NCBI RefSeq assembly: GCF_023276435.1
Contig: NZ_JALLPO010000027.1
Span: forward strand, 62,857-126,856
DNA from: Sphaerisporangium perillae
Lineage (GTDB): Bacteria; Actinomycetota; Actinomycetes; Streptosporangiales; Streptosporangiaceae
Reading direction: 5' to 3'
Length of the DNA: 64,000 nucleotides
Numbering within the stretch: position 1 is the first letter of the stretch; the number at the start of each line of letters is the position of its first letter. Shown here piece by piece: positions 41,287 to 50,424 of the stretch. The notes beneath the pieces were generated by a model. That model ran no database searches. It worked only from the letters and a program-made list of their open reading frames with translations, and was not told where the DNA came from. The position numbers were made by a program, and so were the translations under genes.

Positions 41287-42459
41287 TTACCAGGGCTTGA
41301 GGACGACCTTGTTGCAGTCGTTCTCCTTGTGCTTGAACATTTCGTATCCGCGTGGGGCGTCCTCCAGCCGCAGATGGTGGGTGATGATGAAGCTGGGGTC
41401 GATCTCGTTGTTACGGATCCTCTTCAGCAGGGGCTCCATGTAGCGCTGGACGTGGCACTGACCGGTCTTCATCGTCAGCGACCGGTTCATGAAGGAGCCC
41501 ATCGGGAACTTGTCGACCAGGCCGCCGTACACGCCGATGACCGAGACGGTCCCGCCGTTGCGGCAGGCGAGGATGGCCTCGCGCAGGGCGTACGGCCGAT
41601 CCGTCTCCAGCCGGGTCGCCTGCTTGGCCCGGTCGTAGGCCTGCATCGCGGGGACCGGGCAATGAGCCTCCATGCCCACGGCGTCGATGCACGCGTCGGG
41701 ACCGCGACCGGCGGTCATGTCCCGCAGCGCGTCCAGGATGTCGACCTCCTCGTAGTTGAGGGTCTCCGCACCCGCGCACGCGGCGATCTCGAGCCGGTAC
41801 GGGAAGCGGTCGATGCAGATCACCCGCTCGGCGCCCATCAGGTAGGCGCTCGCGGCCGCGAACTGGCCGACCGGACCCGCGCCCCAGATGGCGATGATGT
41901 CACCGGGCTTGATGTCGCACATCTCGGCGCCCATCCACCCGGTGGGCAGGATGTCGGACAGGAACAGCACCTGCTCGTCCGGCAGATCGTCCTCGATCTT
42001 GATCGGCCCGAAGTCGGCGAACGGCACGCGCGCGTACTGTGCCTGGCCTCCCGCGTAGCCGCCGAGCATGTGGGAGTAGCCGAAGATGCCCGCGGGAGCA
42101 TGTCCCATGAGCTTCTCCGCCATACCCGCGTTCGGGTTGGAGTTCTCACACAGCGAGTACATTTCGTGCTCGCAGGCGAGGCAGCTCCCACAGGCGATCG
42201 GGAACGGGACGACCACCCGGTCGCCGACCCGTAGCGTCGACACTCGCGGGCCGACCTCCACGACCTCCCCCATGAACTCGTGGCCGAGGATGTCGCCCTT
42301 CTTCATGGTGGGGACGTAGCCGTCGTACAGGTGGAGGTCGGAGCCGCAGATCGCGCTCGAGGTGATGCGGACGATGGCGTCCCGAGGGTTCAGGATCCTC
42401 GGGTCTGGCACCTCCCGCACCTCCACCGTGTTGCGCCCCATCCAGCAGTTGGCTTTCAT
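41287..42459 (-). CDS. Zinc-dependent alcohol dehydrogenase (formaldehyde dehydrogenase-like)
   Basis: A 390-residue medium-chain dehydrogenase. The catalytic zinc site is [11 protein letters not shown] and [12 protein letters not shown]; the structural zinc loop is [24 protein letters not shown]; the NAD fold is [30 protein letters not shown]. The insertion after the structural loop ([23 protein letters not shown]) and the [14 protein letters not shown] block are typical of glutathione-independent formaldehyde dehydrogenase-like proteins. It starts ten bases after the stop of the upstream SRPBCC gene (same strand), so they form an operon. Substrate is unproven. Confidence 0.9.
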   Translation of the reverse strand: MKANCWMGRNTVEVREVPDPRILNPRDAIVRITSSAICGSDLHLYDGYVPTMKKGDILGHEFMGEVVEVGPRVSTLRVGDRVVVPFPIACGSCLACEHEMYSLCENSNPNAGMAEKLMGHAPAGIFGYSHMLGGYAGGQAQYARVPFADFGPIKIEDDLPDEQVLFLSDILPTGWMGAEMCDIKPGDIIAIWGAGPVGQFAAASAYLMGAERVICIDRFPYRLEIAACAGAETLNYEEVDILDALRDMTAGRGPDACIDAVGMEAHCPVPAMQAYDRAKQATRLETDRPYALREAILACRNGGTVSVIGVYGGLVDKFPMGSFMNRSLTMKTGQCHVQRYMEPLLKRIRNNEIDPSFIITHHLRLEDAPRGYEMFKHKENDCNKVVLKPW

Positions 42460-42469
42460 GGGTATCTCC

Positions 42470-43387
42470 TCACCTCACCGGCTGGGCCGCATGCTGGAAG
42501 ACCTGCCGCATCGCGCGGGTGCCCTCCGGGCTGCCCTCGGAACGGGCCACCTCACCGGTCTCCATGACCTGCTTGAACCGGCGCAGGTCGTCGCTGACCT
42601 GCTGCTCGGGGTGCTCACCCAGGAGCCTGGCGAAGGCGAGGCCGACCTTGCCCGCCGGCGGGTCGTAGTGGATCTCCACCCGCACCTCTGTGCCACGCCC
42701 GCCGGGAGCGTCGGTGAAGCGCACCACACCGCTGTTGCGCACGGTCGCGTCCCTCACCGATCGCCAAGCGATCACCTCGTCCGAGAGTTCCTCGATGATC
42801 TCCGCGTCCCACTCGACGGCCTTCTTCCAGGGGCCCTTGGCCTTCCAGTGGGAGTAGCCGCCCGCGATGGTCTCCACCGACTCCAGGTGCGCCATGAAGC
42901 GGGGAAGGTTCTCGAAGTCGTGCCAGAACCGGTAGACCTCGTTGCGGGGGCGGTTGACCGTGATGGCCGCGCGCAGGCTCGTGGTGGGTTCGGTCCGCGC
43001 GCCCGGCATCCGGTTCGCGCGCACCGCGGTGTACAGATCGGCGGCCGCGACGCCCGCCACCGCCGCCGAGGCGGCCATGACGCGGCGGCGCCTCGCCCCC
43101 TCCCGGTGGGACATGGCTCGGCGCAGCAGCTCCATGTCCATGGCGTCGCCCGCGACACGGGTCCACACCATCGGAGCGGGCCTGCGGCTGCCCAGCAGGA
43201 CGGCCGCGTGGAACAGTTCCCGTATGCCGACCAGCCGTACCACGACACGGGACCAGGCCGAGTCGTCGATGCCGCTGAACCGGCTGACGGCGCCGGGCGC
43301 GGCGAGCTGCACGGCGCCCAGGCCTAAGCTGGCCCACCCCAGTCCGCAGGCGAGACGGTCCGTCTTGTGGCCATTCGCTTCGCTCAT
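42470..43387 (-). CDS. SRPBCC family membrane-associated protein
   Basis: A 305-residue protein in two parts. Residues 1-145 contain membrane-like stretches ([54 protein letters not shown]). Residues 150-290 are an SRPBCC/START-like lipid- or hydrophobic-ligand-binding domain, beginning [33 protein letters not shown] and ending [46 protein letters not shown]. The start at 43387 has GAGG six bases upstream; an in-frame codon at 43438 is less likely. It is cotranscribed with the alcohol dehydrogenase. Such pairs recur in actinobacteria, but the role is unknown. Confidence 0.85.
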   Translation of the reverse strand: MSEANGHKTDRLACGLGWASLGLGAVQLAAPGAVSRFSGIDDSAWSRVVVRLVGIRELFHAAVLLGSRRPAPMVWTRVAGDAMDMELLRRAMSHREGARRRRVMAASAAVAGVAAADLYTAVRANRMPGARTEPTTSLRAAITVNRPRNEVYRFWHDFENLPRFMAHLESVETIAGGYSHWKAKGPWKKAVEWDAEIIEELSDEVIAWRSVRDATVRNSGVVRFTDAPGGRGTEVRVEIHYDPPAGKVGLAFARLLGEHPEQQVSDDLRRFKQVMETGEVARSEGSPEGTRAMRQVFQHAAQPVR

Positions 43388-43498
43388 GTGAACCTCACAT
43401 GGCTGGGTGTCTTCCGGTCCGCGTCCACGTTCACTCATCGTGGCGATCGCACCCGACGCGGCGCCGCGCGGCCCGATCGGTGGCGAACCTCTCGTGTA

Positions 43499-43687
43499 TC
43501 ACTCAGCCGTACCCCTTTGACATGGGACAACACTGATCGTCCGGTTCCTGGCCTGGAACCGGACCGTATCGATACCCGTTCCACCCCGCGGCGGCCGGCC
43601 GCCGCGGCCCGCGCCCGCGAGCGTTACAGCTGCTTCGACCACCATTCCGATGACGACGGCCAGGAGTACGGCTTCGCGGCGCGTCAC
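43499..43687 (-). CDS. Possible small single-pass membrane protein
   Basis: A 62-codon frame whose GTG overlaps the stop of the DksA/TraR-like gene (GTGA at 43684-43687). Residues 5-25 (EAVLLAVVIGMVVEAAVTLAG) form one plausible membrane helix, followed by a Gly/Arg-rich tail. Translational coupling and the hydrophobic segment argue for expression, but there is no recognised family and a chance frame is possible. Its end lies 111 bases before the SRPBCC gene. Confidence 0.4.
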   Translation of the reverse strand: MTRREAVLLAVVIGMVVEAAVTLAGAGRGGRPPRGGTGIDTVRFQARNRTISVVPCQRGTAE

Positions 43688-44085
43688 CGGTCGCTTCGGC
43701 GTCGCACGGTCGCGCAGGTGATGCAGGTCTTCGCCGCCGGGCGGACCTTCAGGCGTTCGAGCGCGATGGGACGCCCGCAGCCCTCGCACACCCCGTACGT
43801 GCCGTCGTGAAGCCGTTCCAGAGCTCTGTCCAGGTCGGCGAGATGGCTATGTGCCTGGTCGAGCAGGGCTTGGACGTGGGCGCGTTCGAAGGCGGTCGAC
43901 GACCCCTCGGGGTCATGCTCGTCATCGGTGGCCACCAGCGTGGCCGACTCGACGATGGCGTCCCGGTCGCGCGTCAGCGAAGCGACTCGCGACATGGTCT
44001 GCTCGCGGTCCACGCCAAGGAGATCTTGGATGGTCGCCTGCTCCGAGGGGGACAGCGCGGCGTCCTGAGGTCGCTCAGCCATCAT
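43684..44085 (-). CDS. DksA/TraR C4-type zinc-finger protein
   Basis: A 133-residue protein. A coiled-coil-like N-terminal two-thirds (RVASLTRDRDAIVESATLVATDDEHDPEGSSTAFERAHVQALLDQAHSHLADLDRALERL) leads to the zinc finger GVCEGCGRPIALERLKVRPAAKTCITC (C-x2-C...C-x2-C). DksA-type proteins insert their coiled coil into the secondary channel of RNA polymerase and alter initiation; actinobacterial members are less studied. Start is ATG 44085 or 44082. It lies 22 bases upstream of the DedA stop, same strand. Confidence 0.88.
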   Translation of the reverse strand: MMAERPQDAALSPSEQATIQDLLGVDREQTMSRVASLTRDRDAIVESATLVATDDEHDPEGSSTAFERAHVQALLDQAHSHLADLDRALERLHDGTYGVCEGCGRPIALERLKVRPAAKTCITCATVRRRSDR

Positions 44086-44107
44086 GGTGCCTCACCTCGC
44101 ATCCAGC

Positions 44108-44710
44108 CTATTGCGAGCGCCGTGACCGAGAGCGGTAAGCAGCCGCAGCCAGGAGGATCACGGCGAGAATGGCGAGTGCCGCTATCCGGCCGATGATGTG
44201 CTCCACCGCCCGGTAGGAGTTTCCGGCGAGATAGCCCGCGAGAACGCAGCCGGTTCCCCAGACCAGTCCCCCTGCCGCGTTGAAGGCGAGAAATCGCCGG
44301 TAGGGCATCTGGGCGGTACCCGCCAGGGCGGGCATGACCGCGCGAAGGAAGGCGACGAACCGGGCCCAGAACACTGCCGGACCGCCCCGGCGGGCGAGAA
44401 GCTCCTGGGCGGCGGACACCTGTCGGCCACGTCCGGCAAGGAAGCGGCCATGCAGGATCCGGGCACCGACGTGGTGGCCGATCTCATAGCCGACGGAGTC
44501 GCCGATGATCGCGGCGGCGACCACCACCGCGATGATCAAAGCGAGGGAGACGTGTCCTCGGCTGGCATCGATACCGCCCACGATCGCAGCGGTCTCGCCG
44601 GGAACGACGAAACCGACGAAGAGGGCATCTTCGGCGAACACCAGAAGCCCGACCAGGAGGCAGACCAGCCAAGCAGGGGCGGTGAGGATGTGATCGATGA
44701 CGCTGCTCAC
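44108..44710 (-). CDS. DedA family membrane protein
   Basis: About 200 residues with five to six membrane segments. DedA/VTT-domain signatures are DALFVGFVVPGETAAIVGGI, GDSVGYEIGHHVG, and FWARFVAFLRAVMPALAGTAQMPYRRFLAFNAAGGLVW, where the R and the G/P residues are conserved. Family members act in undecaprenyl-phosphate or phospholipid flipping. I place the start at GTG 44710, since the frame upstream is Arg/Pro-rich and not membrane-like; the start is not supported by a strong ribosome site. It probably forms an operon with the downstream DksA-like gene. Confidence 0.85.
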   Translation of the reverse strand: MSSVIDHILTAPAWLVCLLVGLLVFAEDALFVGFVVPGETAAIVGGIDASRGHVSLALIIAVVVAAAIIGDSVGYEIGHHVGARILHGRFLAGRGRQVSAAQELLARRGGPAVFWARFVAFLRAVMPALAGTAQMPYRRFLAFNAAGGLVWGTGCVLAGYLAGNSYRAVEHIIGRIAALAILAVILLAAAAYRSRSRRSQ

Positions 44711-44834
44711 GGGCTGGCTGATTTCTACGCGAACCGGATGGTGCCCAGAATACCGGCGAGCAGGCAGTACACGGCGAACGGGAGCAGGGCACCAACGGCG
44801 ATCTTCGGGACGCCTGGTGCTGTTCGAGGACATC

Positions 44835-45212
44835 TCAGACGCGGCTGTAGCTGTCGATATCCTGCTGGAACTCGGCCACGATCTCCGGCGTGAGGGTCGG
44901 CCGCGTCTCGGAGATGGCGGCCAGGTAGTCCTCGGTGGTCGCCGTCCGCTTTTCGCCGTGCAGAACCTCTCGCTCGAAGGCGGCTTGCGCGGCCTTGCGG
45001 GCGGCGAACTCGATGTCGGCGGGGGTGTAGAGCTCGCTGGACTGCGCGAGGCTCACCAGGTCCACCTCATCGCGATTCGGCCCGGCCCGAGCCGCCGCGA
45101 TCACCTCGGCGATCGAGAAGACGGGATTTCCTCCTCCGCGGCTCTGATCCCAGATCTGGATGGCCTGATCCAGATCGTCGTCGTGAAAGTCGCGTAGCCA
45201 CCAAGCAGGCAT
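44835..45212 (-). pseudogene. Chimera: GNAT N-terminus joined to AAA-ATPase C-terminus
   Basis: One open 125-codon frame made from two genes. Residues 1-45 (MPAWWLRDFHDDDLDQAIQIWDQSR...VFSIAEVIAAARAG) are the start of a GNAT acetyltransferase. From residue 47 (DEVDLVSLAQSSELYTPADIEFAARKAAQAAFEREV...TTEDYLAAISETRPTLTPEIVAEFQQDIDSYSR) it is the C-terminal lid of a Cdc48/FtsH-like AAA ATPase, including the terminal tail. The acetyl-CoA site and the ATPase core are both absent, so neither activity remains. The in-frame join may be fortuitous. A small expressed protein cannot be excluded. Confidence 0.6.
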
Positions 45213-45501
45213 GAACTAGACATCACCCACCTGGACCAGCGGAAACGTCGATTACGGTGAGCGTGCGACTCTGCCGGCGCCGGGCACCAGTGAGACCAAT
45301 GTCCGCAGGGTCATTCGGGGGTTCCACCGCCGGAGACGAGAGGCGGGAGGGATCCTGTCCGCCGGGTGGGTCGACGCGCGGACCGCCTTTGCGGACCGAT
45401 CTGCAATATTGACGTTTTCTTGACGGCATGATCGCGAAAGTCACCTCCTGGCCGCCAGTAGGGTCCATGTCGTCTTTATGGGTTGTTGACGCGGGGGTGG
45501 C
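45213..45501. promoter_or_regulatory. Upstream region of the APC transporter
   Basis: About 290 bases upstream of the rightward transporter. TTGACGTTTTCTTGACGGCATGATCG near 45410 is shortened here; it contains two TTGAC hexamers nine bases apart next to the palindrome CAATATTG (45405-45412). GCGGACCG occurs twice close by (45376 and 45393). I looked for c-di-AMP riboswitch pieces because of the transporter type and found none. Confidence 0.4.
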
Positions 45502-47421
45502 GTGAGGGTGGCCAGGGAAACACGGTCTGCCGTGGCGGCGGAAAGACCGCTGCGAACGTGGCTGCTCGACGGCTTGCAGAGCGACGCTCAGCAGGTCGAT
45601 CGAGGTCCGCACAGGAAGCATTCGTGGTGGCAGGTGATGTGCCTGACGGGTGTGGACTATTTCTCCACGCTCGGCTATCAGCCCGGGATCGCCGCGCTGG
45701 CGGCGGGGGCGTTGTCCCCGGTCGCCACGTTGCTGCTCGTCGTGCTCACCCTGTGCGGTGCGTTGCCCATCTACCGCCGAGTGGCTGTGGAGAGCCCGCA
45801 CGGGCAGGGCTCCATCGCGATGCTGGAGAAGCTGGCTCCCCAGTGGTGGGGCAAGCTGTTCGTACTCGCGTTGCTCGGTTTCGCGGCGACGGACTTCATC
45901 ATCACGATGACGCTGTCGGCCGCGGACGCGACGGCGCACATTCTGGAGAATCCCTTTGTCCCCGGCTTTCTGAGCGGACAGCGGGTGCTGGTCACGCTGG
46001 TGCTGCTCGGCCTGCTCGGCCTGGTGTTCCTGCGCGGGTTCGGTGAGGCGATCGGCATCGCTGTGCTGCTCGTCGGGGTGTACCTCGTGCTCAACGCGGT
46101 CGTGGTGGGGGCGGCACTGCTACACGTGCTGGAAGCGTCGAACGTGGTGGTGGACTGGAAGCGGACGCTGACCTTCCGCTACGACAGTCCACTGGCGATG
46201 ATCGGTCTCTCGCTGCTGGTCATGCCCAAGCTCGCGTTGGGCATGTCCGGATTCGAGACAGGCGTCGCGGTGATGCCGCTGGTGAAGGGCGACCTGGCCG
46301 GGCGGATCAAGGGCACCAAGCGGCTGCTGACCGTCGCGGCCCTGATCATGAGCGTCTTCCTGATCTTCAGTAGCTTCGTCACGACCGTGCTGATTCCGGA
46401 GAAGGAGTTCGAGGCGGGCGGTAAGGCGAGCGGCCGTGCCCTGGCCTACCTCGCCCATGGCTTCCTCGGCGACTGGTTCGGCACGCTGTACGACATCAGC
46501 ACGATCGCCATCCTCTGGTTCGCCGGGGCCTCGGCGATGGCCGGGTTGCTCAACCTGGTGCCGCGCTATCTACCTCGGTACGGCATGGCGCCGGACTGGA
46601 CTCGCGCCGTCCGGCCCCTGGTGCTGGTGTTCACCGCGATCGCGTTCGCCATCACGATGATCTTCCATGCCGACGTCGAGGCGCAGGGCGGCGCGTACGC
46701 CACCGGAGTGCTGGTGTTGTTCATGTCCGCCAACGTCGCCGTGACCCTGGCCGCTCGCAGGCAGGGGCAGCGCAGGCTGATGTACGGATTCACCGCGATC
46801 GGCCTGGTCCTGGCCTACACGCTGGTCGCCAACATCATCGAACGCCCCGACGGTGTGAAGATCGCGTCGTTCTTCATCCTGGCGATCATCGCCACGTCGC
46901 TGATCTCCCGGGCCACGCGCTCCACCGAGCTGCGGGTCACCGAGGTCCACCTGGATCCGCAGGCGGAGAGAATCGTCCGGGACGCCTGCGGGGAGATCCA
47001 TCTGATCGCCAACGAGCCGCACGAGCGCGACCAGAACGAGTACAACGACAAGCGCCGCGAAACGTGGCTCAACCACCGGCTGGGCAGCAAGGATCCGATC
47101 ATCTTCGTCGAGGTCACCGTGCCCGACGCCTCGGAGTTCGAGACCGAGCTGCGCGTCCAGGGCGAGGACCGGTACGGACACCACATCCTGCGCATCGAGA
47201 GCTCGACCGTGCCCAACGCCCTGGCCGCGCTACTGCTCTACCTGCGCGACCGCACCGGCCGGGTACCGCACATCTACTTCCACTGGGCCGAGGGCAACCC
47301 GATGGTGGCGATGCTGCGCTACCTGGTCTTCGGCGGAGGTGACGTGCCGCCGCTCACCCGCGAGGTGCTGCGCCAGGCCGAACCCCACCTGGAACGCCGG
47401 CCGCACGTCCACGTCGGCTAA
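45502..47421 (+). CDS. APC superfamily transporter with cytosolic C-terminal domain
   Basis: A 639-residue transporter. Eleven to twelve helices occupy residues 45-485, opening with [32 protein letters not shown] and continuing with [36 protein letters not shown] and [21 protein letters not shown]. The C-terminal 150 residues are hydrophilic ([28 protein letters not shown]...[36 protein letters not shown]) and probably regulatory. The layout is like KUP/KimA potassium uptake proteins, but generic amino-acid transport is an alternative. GTG start has a G-rich ribosome site. It faces a DUF4118 protein and a KimA-like permease on the other strand. Confidence 0.82.
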   Translation: MRVARETRSAVAAERPLRTWLLDGLQSDAQQVDRGPHRKHSWWQVMCLTGVDYFSTLGYQPGIAALAAGALSPVATLLLVVLTLCGALPIYRRVAVESPHGQGSIAMLEKLAPQWWGKLFVLALLGFAATDFIITMTLSAADATAHILENPFVPGFLSGQRVLVTLVLLGLLGLVFLRGFGEAIGIAVLLVGVYLVLNAVVVGAALLHVLEASNVVVDWKRTLTFRYDSPLAMIGLSLLVMPKLALGMSGFETGVAVMPLVKGDLAGRIKGTKRLLTVAALIMSVFLIFSSFVTTVLIPEKEFEAGGKASGRALAYLAHGFLGDWFGTLYDISTIAILWFAGASAMAGLLNLVPRYLPRYGMAPDWTRAVRPLVLVFTAIAFAITMIFHADVEAQGGAYATGVLVLFMSANVAVTLAARRQGQRRLMYGFTAIGLVLAYTLVANIIERPDGVKIASFFILAIIATSLISRATRSTELRVTEVHLDPQAERIVRDACGEIHLIANEPHERDQNEYNDKRRETWLNHRLGSKDPIIFVEVTVPDASEFETELRVQGEDRYGHHILRIESSTVPNALAALLLYLRDRTGRVPHIYFHWAEGNPMVAMLRYLVFGGGDVPPLTREVLRQAEPHLERRPHVHVG

Positions 47422-47441
47422 GTGTGCCGGACCTGACGGCG

Positions 47442-48182
47442 TTACCCGGTGCCGGCGGTGTCCAGCGCGGCACCGGCCTGATCGGCGAGGGTCACCGCGA
47501 CGAGACGTGCCTGCAGGGACGGGAAGGTCCCGGGCATGGGATCCATCATGTACCGGCCATAGAAGCGGCCCTGGCCGAACGTGCGCAGCTCGACCTCCTC
47601 CTCCGGCAGCCCCAACCGGTCGACATCCCAGCGCCTGTGGCCCCAGACCACCGAACCGTCCTGCTCGAGACGGGGCGGATGGCCGATCAGCGTTCCGTAT
47701 TCGAAGCGGCATCCGCGCAAGCCCAGCAGGTCGGTGAGCTGGGCCGTGACATGAGCGACCACAACATCGGGCGTTTTCGCGGACTGGGCCAGCTCGGCCG
47801 TCGCGTGGACCCGGGCCAAGTAGTCGGCGTCGGTAATGGCGATCACGCGCATACGCCGAGCGCGTGCGGCCAGCTGCGAGACCACCAAGCCCACGATGAG
47901 CAGCAGGACGGCGGTCTGGATGTCCGCGGCCTTGGCGATGGTAAGCCGGTGGTGGGGCTGGGTGAAGAAGAAGTCGAACCACACGGCGGCCGACACCGCC
48001 GCGAGCGCGCCGGCGAGGCGGTGCCCGTTGGCGGCCACCGCGACCACGATCGCGGCCAGGACGAGGGCCACGTTCGTGTTCACGATGCTCGCGCGAAACG
48101 GCACGAGCACCGCACATACGGCCAGTGGGACCACCAGCGCCGCCACGATCGCGATGCGGTCCCTGTCCAGGTAGCGAGGCAT
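47442..48182 (-). CDS. DUF4118/GAF protein, kinase-less KdpD-like
   Basis: A 246-residue protein. Residues 10-110 are the four-helix DUF4118 module of KdpD potassium sensors (IAIVAALVVPLAVCAVLVPF, TNVALVLAAIVVAVAANG, LAGALAAVSAAVWFDFFFTQPHHRLTI, TAVLLLIVGLVVSQLAARARR). Residues 125-240 look like a GAF domain (TAELAQSAKTPDVVVAHVTAQLTDLLGLRGCRFEYG). No histidine-kinase core follows and the gene ends normally, so it may be a sensor that signals by contact. ATG 48182 has a GGGGG site eight bases upstream; GTG 48203 is the alternative. It converges with the APC transporter and lies 150 bases downstream of the KimA-like gene. Confidence 0.82.
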   Translation of the reverse strand: MPRYLDRDRIAIVAALVVPLAVCAVLVPFRASIVNTNVALVLAAIVVAVAANGHRLAGALAAVSAAVWFDFFFTQPHHRLTIAKAADIQTAVLLLIVGLVVSQLAARARRMRVIAITDADYLARVHATAELAQSAKTPDVVVAHVTAQLTDLLGLRGCRFEYGTLIGHPPRLEQDGSVVWGHRRWDVDRLGLPEEEVELRTFGQGRFYGRYMMDPMPGTFPSLQARLVAVTLADQAGAALDTAGTG

Positions 48183-48336
48183 TGCCACACCCCCGTCCCT
48201 CACGTCCCCTCTACGGAGGCCGACGCACCATCCCTACCCAGGCCGGGGGCGCCCCAGCCGTTCCGGCATCCGAGCGGCCACTACCCAGGGTGATCATGGC
48301 CGCACCGTACGGCACGCTCGCCGGCGGCCGTCCGGA

Positions 48337-50193
48337 TCAGCCGGACGGCCGGCCGGCGACCGGGCCTATTCGTACCGTCTGGGCCATTGGGGCGCCGACG
48401 CGGAAGCGCATACGGCAGACCACGGTGTCGGTACGGCGGCGCAGCGCCCGGGCGAGGACGACGCCGCGCTGATTCTGCAGCGGCCGCTGCCAGAGGTGTT
48501 CGGGCTCGACCTCGGCGATGAGCACGAACACGTGCGCTTCGGGCACGCTGTTGAGGTACTCGATCAGGGGGGCGGCGAGACGGCGGTGGGCGTCGAAGAT
48601 CTGCACGAGTTCCACGTCGGGGTGCCAGCGCTCCCAATCCTCGACGAAGCGCCGGGCGTCGTCCTCGTCCTCGGCGTAGGTGACGTTGACGGCCACCACC
48701 CGGTCGCCCAGGGACAGCGCGGCGGCCAGGGCGTCGCGGGTCAGCCGGTTGACCGCGTGCACGGGGACCACGACCAGTGAGCGGCGTGGCCGGGGCGGCA
48801 TGGGGGTCTTGCCGAGTTCCAGCCGCTGGCCGATCCGGGTGTAGGTGCGGTTGACCATCTCCATCATCAGCACGATCAGTGGCAGCGCGACGACGATCAG
48901 CCAGCCGCCTTCGGTGAACTTGGAGGCGGCGACCACGATGGCCGCGACGAAGGTCAGCAACGCGCCGAACCCGTTGAGCGCGGCCTTGCCCTGCCAGCGC
49001 CGGGGGCGCACCACCGCCCAGTGCCGGACCATTCCGATCTGCGAGAGCGTGAAGCCGACGAACACGCCGATGGCGAACAGCGGCACCAGCGTGTTCATGT
49101 CGCCATCGGAGAGGATCAGCAGCCCCGCGGAGGTGATCGCCAGGAAGGCGATGCCGTACCGGTGGACGTGACGGTCGGCCCGCAGCGCGAACAGATGAGG
49201 AAGGTTGTTGTCCGTGGCCAGCAGGTGGGCCAGCACGGGCAGGCCGCCGAAGGAGGTGTTGGCCGCCAGCGCCAGCAGGATCACCGTGGAGAACTGCACC
49301 AGATAGAACAGCGGCCCATCGCCGAGCGAGGCCTGAGTGACCTGGGCCAGCACGGTGACGCCATCGACGGGGGCGATGGAGAACTTCTGGATCAGCGCGG
49401 CGATGCCGATCAGCATGACCGCCAGCAGGGCGCCGAGGGCGACCTCCGTCCGCTGGGCCCGTTTGACGCGCGGCTTCTTGAACGAGGGCACGGCGTTGGC
49501 GATGGCCTCCACCCCGGTCAGGGAGGCGCAGCCGTTGGCGAACGCCTTGAGCAGCAGCAAGATGCCCACGCTATGCAGGTTGTGCGCCTGCGCGGCGTGC
49601 TCGGCGACCGTCGCGGGCTCGCTGCGGACAAGGCCGGCCAGGATCACCAGGAGGATGGCGCCGACGTAGATGACCGTGGGGGCGATGAAGGCCCGGGCGC
49701 TGTGCGCGATGCCGCGCAGGTTGATCGAGGTGACCAGGGCGAGAACGCCCAGACAGAGCCAGACTGTGTAGGGCAGAAGCCGGGGGAACGCCGAGGTGAG
49801 CGCGGCGACTCCGGCGGCCACCGACACCGCGACGTTGAGCACGTAGTCGATGATCAGGCTCGCCCCGGCCACGAGCCCGGATCGGCGGCTGAGGTAGGTC
49901 TTGGCGACGCCGTACGCGCCGCCGCCCTGGGGAAAGGCGGCGACGACCTGGCGGTAGGAGAGGGTGAGCACGCCGAGCAGCACGGCGATGGTCACTGTGA
50001 TCGGGAGGGTGAACCCCAGACCTGCGCCGCCGGCGAGCGCGAGGACCAGGACCATGGCCTCTGGGCCGTACGCCACCGAGGCCATCGCGTCGAGCGACAG
50101 CGCGGCCAGGCCGCCGATCACGCTCAACCGATGCTTGTCACCGGGTGCCTCCTTCGCCATGGAGGCGACAGCAGGGGCCGGGGCTGCGGACAT
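48337..50193 (-). CDS. KimA-like APC potassium/amino-acid permease
   Basis: A 618-residue permease closely resembling the KimA (YdaO) potassium importer of Bacillus subtilis along its length: LSLDAMASVAYGPEAM (KimA: SSDALSSVAYGTEQI), SYRQVVAAFPQGGGAYGVAKTYL, GLVAGASLIIDYVLNVAVSVAAGVAALTSAFP, LLLKAFANGCASLTGVEAIANAVPSFK and ANTSFGGLPVLAHLLA. The cytosolic C-terminal domain (SLVVVPVHAVNRLTRDALAAALSLGDRVVAVNVTY) is a Usp-like fold that in KimA binds c-di-AMP. AGGAGG precedes ATG 50193. I see no ydaO riboswitch upstream, but two imperfect direct repeats. Confidence 0.88.
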   Translation of the reverse strand: MSAAPAPAVASMAKEAPGDKHRLSVIGGLAALSLDAMASVAYGPEAMVLVLALAGGAGLGFTLPITVTIAVLLGVLTLSYRQVVAAFPQGGGAYGVAKTYLSRRSGLVAGASLIIDYVLNVAVSVAAGVAALTSAFPRLLPYTVWLCLGVLALVTSINLRGIAHSARAFIAPTVIYVGAILLVILAGLVRSEPATVAEHAAQAHNLHSVGILLLLKAFANGCASLTGVEAIANAVPSFKKPRVKRAQRTEVALGALLAVMLIGIAALIQKFSIAPVDGVTVLAQVTQASLGDGPLFYLVQFSTVILLALAANTSFGGLPVLAHLLATDNNLPHLFALRADRHVHRYGIAFLAITSAGLLILSDGDMNTLVPLFAIGVFVGFTLSQIGMVRHWAVVRPRRWQGKAALNGFGALLTFVAAIVVAASKFTEGGWLIVVALPLIVLMMEMVNRTYTRIGQRLELGKTPMPPRPRRSLVVVPVHAVNRLTRDALAAALSLGDRVVAVNVTYAEDEDDARRFVEDWERWHPDVELVQIFDAHRRLAAPLIEYLNSVPEAHVFVLIAEVEPEHLWQRPLQNQRGVVLARALRRRTDTVVCRMRFRVGAPMAQTVRIGPVAGRPSG

Positions 50194-50248
50194 GAGTCCT
50201 CCTGTAGGGGAAACATCCCTATCTTCAGCCCGGTAAGCCCCTTGTCCG

Positions 50249-50303
50249 GTATATCCCTACGCGCCCTTGACGCGCATATCCGAAATTCCTACGGCGCCTT
50301 GAC
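50249..50303. repeat. Imperfect direct repeat upstream of the KimA-like gene
   Basis: ATATCCCTACGCGCCCTTGAC (shortened: CCCTACGCGCCCTTGAC, about 50254-50270) and TTCCTACGGCGCCTTGAC (about 50286-50303) are two copies of a unit spaced by 32-33 bases. They lie 60-110 bases upstream of the start, suitable for a regulator that binds in tandem or for a structured leader. Function unknown. Confidence 0.45.
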
Positions 50304-50424
50304 GAGGATGCCGATCGATCGGCGCGCTCGATCAGCAACCCGGTAATCGCGCGCTGTGCACCGGCGGGCGGCGCTGCGGCCCGAGTGGGACGACGACACC
50401 GTCACTGCCCGGCTGTCCGAGACA

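Noticed and set aside
45213-45501. A c-di-AMP riboswitch before the APC transporter
   Set aside because: None of the conserved ydaO-yuaA segments seen at 40605-40730 are present here.
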